Positions 59,551 to 64,000 of a stretch of DNA of 64,000 nucleotides are shown one piece after another. A model generated the notes under the pieces. The model had not been told where the DNA came from and ran no database searches. It worked only from the letters and a program-made list of their open reading frames with translations. The number at the start of each line of letters is the position of its first letter. Position 1 is the stretch's first letter. The DNA comes from Sphingomonas chungangi (lineage in GTDB: Bacteria > Pseudomonadota > Alphaproteobacteria > Sphingomonadales > Sphingomonadaceae): positions 186,001-250,000 of the forward strand of contig NZ_JACEIB010000006.1 of the NCBI RefSeq assembly GCF_013778325.1, read 5' to 3'. Made by a program: the position numbers and the translations under genes.

Positions 59551-60906
59551 ATGAGCAGCGGGCTGATACGAACCGGATTCCTCTTTGGGATGGCGTCTCT
59601 GCTCGCCGGGTGCGCGAGCTACAAGCCGGCACCGCTGGCGGATTCGGCGGCCACGCTCGCGCCGCCCGACATGGCGATCGTTTCGGCCGATGCCGCGCGG
59701 ATCGATCGTCCCTATCTCCAGCCGCAGCCGGTCGACTGGAACCAGCCGCTCACGCCCAATGCGCTCGCGGTGATCGCGGTGCTCGAGAATCCGGATCTCA
59801 AGGCGCAACGTGCCAAGGTCGGCGTCACCGACGCGCAGGCCTTTGCCGCGCGCCTGCTTCCCGATCCGCAGATCCAGGCGAATTACGACAAATTGCTCTC
59901 CGGGCCTGACATGTTCGACGCTTTCGGCGGTCAGCTGGCCATGGATCTCAATCAATTGCGAACCGCGAAGGTGGAGCGGCAGAGCAACGAGGCGGCCAAG
60001 AAGCAGGTGCGGCTCGATCTCGCCTGGGCCGAATGGCAGACGGCGGGGCAGGCCCGGCTCCAGGGCGTTCGCATCCTCGCGCTGACCCGGCAGCTCGGCA
60101 TCGCAAGGGAGGGCTCGGCGTCGGCCGAGCAGCTTTTCGCCGAAAGCGAGCGCGCGGGCGCGCGGGGCGATATTTCGGGGGCGGATGTCGATACCAGGCG
60201 CCAGGCGGCGCTCGATGCCGCGGCCAAGGCGCGAACCGCCGAGAACGATCTCGCGGCCGCGCGGGGCGATCTCAACAAGCTGCTCGGCCTTCCACCGGAG
60301 ACGATGCTGGTGCTGGCGACACCGGCGGACCCGGTTACCCCGCCCGATGCTTCCGTGCTGGTGAACCGGTCGCTCGATCGCCGGCTCGACCTGCAGGCGC
60401 TGCGTGCCGGCTACGACGCCGCCGAGGCGGATGTCCACAAGGCCGTCCTCGAGCAGTTCCCGAACCTTTCGCTCACGCTCGCCGGCGCGCGAGACACCAG
60501 CGACAACCACACGATCGGGCCTGCGATCGGCTTCACCCTGCCGCTGTGGAACCGCAACCGTGGCGGGATCGCGACGGCGACCGCGACCCGCGCGCAACTC
60601 AAGGCCGAGTACGAGGCGCGTCTGTTCCAGACCCGCGCGGAGATCGTCGCCGCCGTCCAGGGGCTGGAAACGGTACGCAGGCAGCGCGCGGACCTGATCG
60701 CGCAGATGCCGGCGATCCGCCGTGTCGCGGACAGTTCGGCGGCGGCAGCCCGGCGCGGCGACCTTTCGGCCGCGGCGGCCGCCACCGCCGAGCAGGCGGC
60801 GCGCGACAGGGAGCTGACGCTCTCGCAGCTCGACCAGCAGATTGCCGAACAGACCATCGCGCTCGAACTTCTCTCGGGCGAGCCCAGCGAGGGATGGACC
60901 CGATGA
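59551..60906 (+). CDS. TolC-family outer membrane factor of an RND efflux system (CzcC-like)
   Basis: 451 residues from the Met at 59551. Lipobox MASLLAGC, then two OEP repeats (LAVIAVLENPDLKAQRAKVGVTDAQAFAARLLPDPQIQ, RRLDLQALRAGYDAAEADVHKAVLEQFPNLSLTLAG, FTLPLWNRNRGGIATATATRAQLKAEYEARLFQTR), a pattern close to CzcC-type metal or drug efflux. In-frame Mets at 59494 and 59449 are alternative starts. No strong ribosome binding site decides between them. The stop overlaps the adaptor start (ATGA). Confidence 0.9.
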   Translation: MSSGLIRTGFLFGMASLLAGCASYKPAPLADSAATLAPPDMAIVSADAARIDRPYLQPQPVDWNQPLTPNALAVIAVLENPDLKAQRAKVGVTDAQAFAARLLPDPQIQANYDKLLSGPDMFDAFGGQLAMDLNQLRTAKVERQSNEAAKKQVRLDLAWAEWQTAGQARLQGVRILALTRQLGIAREGSASAEQLFAESERAGARGDISGADVDTRRQAALDAAAKARTAENDLAAARGDLNKLLGLPPETMLVLATPADPVTPPDASVLVNRSLDRRLDLQALRAGYDAAEADVHKAVLEQFPNLSLTLAGARDTSDNHTIGPAIGFTLPLWNRNRGGIATATATRAQLKAEYEARLFQTRAEIVAAVQGLETVRRQRADLIAQMPAIRRVADSSAAAARRGDLSAAAAATAEQAARDRELTLSQLDQQIAEQTIALELLSGEPSEGWTR

Positions 60907-61937
60907 ACAGGATGATTGCCTTTCTGCCCCTCATGTTCCTAGCGGGCTGCGGGTCCGGCGGCGGCGATGCGGGGGACAAGGCCGATCCGGTCGCGCGGGT
61001 GCGGATCGCGCCGGCGACGATGGGCGCAACGGCCGAACAGACCATCGTCTACGGTGCGACGGAGGCGGGGCCAGGCGGTGAGCGTAGCCTGATTGCGCCG
61101 GCCGAAGCGATCGTCGACAGGATCCTCGCGCCCAACGGCACGGCCGTCCGCGCGGGCGCGGTCGTGGCGACCTTGAAGCCCAGCCGCACCACCGCGACCG
61201 ATCTTGCCAAGGCATCCGCAGATGCCGCGTCATCCAACGCCGCCTATGCCCGCGCCAGGAGGCTGCGTGCCGACGGTCTGGCTTCGGACGCGGACGTCGA
61301 GACGGCGCGCGCCGCCGCCGAAACCGCGCGTGCGACGCTCGCCAATCTCGGCGCTGGACGCACCGGCATGATGCTGCGCGCGCCCATCGCCGGCATCGTG
61401 CAAGGCCTGACCGCGAAGACGGGCGATCAAGTGGCCGCCGGCACCACCGTCGCGAGCATTGCCGTAAAGGGAAATCTGCGCGCCCATTTCGGGATCGATC
61501 CCGCGATTGCCCAGCGGGTGAAGCTCGGTCAGCCGCTGGAGCTCAGCAGCGTCTCCGGTGTCTCGCATGCGACGGTCGCGGTCGATGGCGTCGATACGCA
61601 GGTCGATCCGACGACGCGGCTGGCTTCCGTATACGGCGACGTGCCGGCCGGCTTCGACGTCGGTCCGGGCGAAGCTCTTCGTGGATCGCTTTCGCTCGCG
61701 GCGCAGGCCAATGGCCTCACCATCCCCTATTCGGCGCTGCTCGACGACGGCGGCCGCAGCTACGTGTTCGTGATCAAGGACGGTGTCGCGCACGAGCAGG
61801 ATGTCTCGCCCGGCAGCTCGACCGGTGATCGTATCCAGATCCTCAAGGGGCTTGCGGCCGGCGACAAGGTGGTCACCGAAGGCGGCACCGCGCTCGAGGA
61901 CGGCATGAAGGTCGCCGAGCAGGGGGCCGCCCGATGA
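60903..61937 (+). CDS. RND efflux periplasmic adaptor subunit
   Basis: 344 residues. Signal with lipobox (FLPLMFLAGCGSG), a biotinyl-lipoyl-like domain (IAPAEAIVDRILAPNGTAVRAGAVVATLKPSR and LRAPIAGIVQGLTAKTGDQVAAGTTVASI), an alpha hairpin in between (rich in Ala and Glu), and a C-terminal membrane-proximal domain ending in KVVTEGGTALEDGMKV. It bridges the RND pump and the TolC-like channel. Its start overlaps the TolC stop and its stop overlaps the RND start. Confidence 0.93.
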   Translation: MNRMIAFLPLMFLAGCGSGGGDAGDKADPVARVRIAPATMGATAEQTIVYGATEAGPGGERSLIAPAEAIVDRILAPNGTAVRAGAVVATLKPSRTTATDLAKASADAASSNAAYARARRLRADGLASDADVETARAAAETARATLANLGAGRTGMMLRAPIAGIVQGLTAKTGDQVAAGTTVASIAVKGNLRAHFGIDPAIAQRVKLGQPLELSSVSGVSHATVAVDGVDTQVDPTTRLASVYGDVPAGFDVGPGEALRGSLSLAAQANGLTIPYSALLDDGGRSYVFVIKDGVAHEQDVSPGSSTGDRIQILKGLAAGDKVVTEGGTALEDGMKVAEQGAAR

Positions 61938-64000
61938 CGGAGCTGATGCAGCGGCATAGCCGCTCGATCTGGCTGTGCGTGCTCCTTGTCACACTGGCCG
62001 GGCTGGTGGCGGCCGTCCGGCTGCCGGTCACGCTGTTCCCGCACATCGACTATCCGCGCGTCGTCGTCTCGATCGACGCGGGCGAGCGCGATGCAACCCA
62101 GATGGCGGCCGACATCACCCGCCCGGCCGAGATCGCGCTGCGCGAGATACCCGGTGTCACCCAGATCCGCTCGACGACCAGTCGCGGATCGGCGGAGATC
62201 GATCTGTCCTTCGACTGGGGTGACGACATGGTCGCCTCCACCCTCGCCACGCAGGGTGCGCTGGCCACGATCCTGCCGGATCTGCCCGCTGGCACGCGCT
62301 TCAGCGTGCGCCGTTCGGACCCGACGATCTTCCCCGTGCTCGGCATTTCCCTGACTTCAGACAAGCTCGACGGTGTCGCGCTCCAGCAGCTCGCGCAGCT
62401 GCGGCTGCGGCCCTTGCTGTCGACCGTGCCCGGCGTTGCGGGCGTCGACGTGCTGGGTGGCGCCACGCCGGAGATGGAGGTCGAGGTCGATCCGGCCCGG
62501 CTTCAGGCGCTGGGCCTGACGATCGCCGACGTCTCGACGGCGCTCGGTTCTGCCAACAGCGTCGCGGCGGTCGGGCGGATCGAGGATCGTCACCGCCTCT
62601 ATCTCGCGCTGGTCGACGACAGGTTGGCGACCGAGGCCGACATCGCCGCGATCCCCGTAAAAGCAGGCACGGCAGCGGGCGCGGGCGTTGCCACCTTGGG
62701 CCAGATCGCGACGATCCGCCGCGCGCCGGCGCCGGCTTGGACGCGCGTCACCTCGAACGGCACGCAGGCGGTGCTCGTCAACATCCGCCAGACACCAACA
62801 GCCGACGCCGTAAAGCTTGCGAAAGAGGTACAGGCCCGGCTCGACGGCGCGCATCTGCCGCAAACGGTGAAGGTCAGCTTCTTCTACGACCAGTCCGAGC
62901 TGGTGACGGGCGCGGCCGGCGCGGTGCGCGACGCGATCCTGCTGGGCGCGCTGCTCGCCGGCGTGGTGCTGTTCGTCTTCCTGCGCTCATGGCGCCTGAT
63001 GGTGATCACGGCGACGCTGCTCCCCGCCACGCTGGCCGCGACCTGCCTCGCGCTGGCCGCGACGCACATGAGCTTCAACATGATGACGCTCGGCGGCATG
63101 GCGGCCGCCGTCGGCCTCGTCGTGGATGACGCGGTGGTGATGCTGGAGCATCTCATGCGCCGGCTGCAGGAAGCGGAAGGCGAAGAGACGCGCCCGTCGA
63201 TGCTCGCCGCCGCGCGCGAGATGGCGCGCCCGCTGTTCGGATCGACCATGGCGACGATCGTGGTGTTCCTGCCGCTCGCCTTCATATCCGGCGTGACCGG
63301 CGGCTTCTTCAAGGCGCTGGCGGTGACGATGGTGGCGGCGCTGGGCGTATCGCTGCTTTATGCGCGCTACGTCCTGCCGCTGGTGGCGGATCGCTGGCTG
63401 ACGCTCAAGGATGCCGAGGCCGCCGACAAGGCCGAGCGCATGACCGGCGCCATCGCCAACCGCTACGAACGTGTCGGCGTCCGTGCATTGGCCCGGCCGG
63501 CGTTGGCGGCGGGCATCGTCGCGGCGATTCTGATCGCGGTCGGCGGCTTCGCCTGGACGCGGCTGGAATCGGGCTTCATGCCGGCGATGGACGAGGGGGG
63601 CTTCATCCTCGACTACAAGGCGAAATCCGGCGCGGCGCTGTCCGATACCGATCGCCTGCTCCGCCAGGTCGAGACGATCATCCGCCAGACGCCGGAGGTC
63701 GCCAGCTATTCGCGCCGCACCGGCGTCCAGCTCGGCGGCGGCCTGACCGAGGCCGACGAGGGCGATTTCTTCATTCGCCTCAAGGGCGGCAGCCGTCGCC
63801 CGATCGAGGAGGTGATGAGCGAGATACGTGGCAAGGTAGAAAACCAGGTGCCGGGCCTCGAGATCGAGACCGCGCAGCTGATGGAGGATCTGATCGGCGA
63901 TCTCACGGCGGTGCCGCAGCCGATCGAGGTCAAGCTGTTCGGTGACGACGATGCGCAGCTCGTGGATGCAGCGAAGAAGGTGGCAGGTGCGATCGGCAAG
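61934..64000 (+). CDS. RND efflux permease (partial, runs off the window)
   Basis: At least 689 residues of an AcrB/CzcA-type resistance-nodulation-division pump, cut at the right edge. TM1 and the amphipathic start are visible (RHSRSIWLCVLLVTLAGLVAAVRLPVTLFPHIDYPRV), then the first periplasmic docking/porter half, and the central TM bundle with the proton-relay motif GLVVDDAVVMLEH (two Asp, as in drug-type HAE pumps and many mixed members). The remaining half lies outside. It starts inside the adaptor stop (ATGA), third gene of the operon, likely under the divergent two-component system. Drug or metal specificity cannot be decided here. Confidence 0.93.
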   Translation, partial: MTELMQRHSRSIWLCVLLVTLAGLVAAVRLPVTLFPHIDYPRVVVSIDAGERDATQMAADITRPAEIALREIPGVTQIRSTTSRGSAEIDLSFDWGDDMVASTLATQGALATILPDLPAGTRFSVRRSDPTIFPVLGISLTSDKLDGVALQQLAQLRLRPLLSTVPGVAGVDVLGGATPEMEVEVDPARLQALGLTIADVSTALGSANSVAAVGRIEDRHRLYLALVDDRLATEADIAAIPVKAGTAAGAGVATLGQIATIRRAPAPAWTRVTSNGTQAVLVNIRQTPTADAVKLAKEVQARLDGAHLPQTVKVSFFYDQSELVTGAAGAVRDAILLGALLAGVVLFVFLRSWRLMVITATLLPATLAATCLALAATHMSFNMMTLGGMAAAVGLVVDDAVVMLEHLMRRLQEAEGEETRPSMLAAAREMARPLFGSTMATIVVFLPLAFISGVTGGFFKALAVTMVAALGVSLLYARYVLPLVADRWLTLKDAEAADKAERMTGAIANRYERVGVRALARPALAAGIVAAILIAVGGFAWTRLESGFMPAMDEGGFILDYKAKSGAALSDTDRLLRQVETIIRQTPEVASYSRRTGVQLGGGLTEADEGDFFIRLKGGSRRPIEEVMSEIRGKVENQVPGLEIETAQLMEDLIGDLTAVPQPIEVKLFGDDDAQLVDAAKKVAGAIGK

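Overview
This 64 kb window looks like ordinary chromosome from a GC-rich alphaproteobacterium, most probably a Sphingomonas-like member of the Sphingomonadaceae. The evidence is gene content and order: aroQ-accB-accC, NDUFA12-mlaD-DUF2155-aat, DUF1476 (ATP synthase zeta inhibitor), bolA-grxD, TIGR02300, a UrcA-family protein, a type I fatty acyl-AMP ligase, and a possible EcfG-type stress promoter before a CsbD gene. I see no rRNA, CRISPR array, integrase, transposase or prophage. Three tRNA genes are present (Trp, Leu, Ala).

Layout. 0-5 kb: tRNA-Trp (with what may be the first codons of secE at the edge), a membrane GGDEF-EAL protein, a fatty acyl-AMP ligase and divergent recX. 5-16 kb: double cold-shock protein, complex I assembly/accessory protein, mlaD, DUF2155, aat (whose 3' end overlaps DUF2155 on the opposite strand), a ParA-like ATPase, arsC, the aroQ-accB-accC fatty acid/shikimate cluster, a ThiS-like protein without its diglycine, CsbD, and a ThDP-dependent enzyme. 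16-25 kb: zeta inhibitor, bolA, grxD, an MBL hydrolase, nadA and nadC (NAD synthesis), tandem small membrane paralogues, RNase T2, and an orphan peptide-binding lipoprotein. 25-27.5 kb: PilZ protein and a BlaI/M56 regulator-protease pair behind a large palindromic operator. 28-31 kb: tRNA-Leu, ihfB and rpsA. 31-43 kb: an accessory block (inactive-looking hydrolase, UrcA, LytTR two-component system, GH130 enzyme, frameshifted carboxylesterase, AraC and GntR regulators, MFS transporter, S9 peptidase) that separates rpsA-ihfB from cmk-aroA, genes that are neighbours in many proteobacteria. 43-46 kb: cmk, a small membrane protein and aroA in a tightly coupled run, TIGR02300 and tRNA-Ala.

46-64 kb is an efflux and protease region. 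A TetR repressor with twin operators faces an outer-membrane factor/EmrA/EmrB operon. This converges on a very large TonB-domain/M16 protease fusion, followed by a 1 kb patch of gene remnants (SGNH hydrolase, DUF3089, histidine kinase), an M28 peptidase and an SDR. A two-component system then stands divergent to a TolC/adaptor/RND tripartite pump that runs off the right edge.

The points most worth a second look are: the TonB-M16 fusion; the 196-nt antisense overlap of two apparently intact genes; three large palindromic repeats of one family, one ending in the nadC ribosome binding site; the BlaI/M56 pair with no beta-lactam sensor domain; catalytic or carrier residues missing in two proteins; a single-base frameshift in an otherwise intact esterase; and the remnant patch. 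I did not find a clear-cut new defence or biosynthetic system. All product calls come from reading motifs and length, without database searches.
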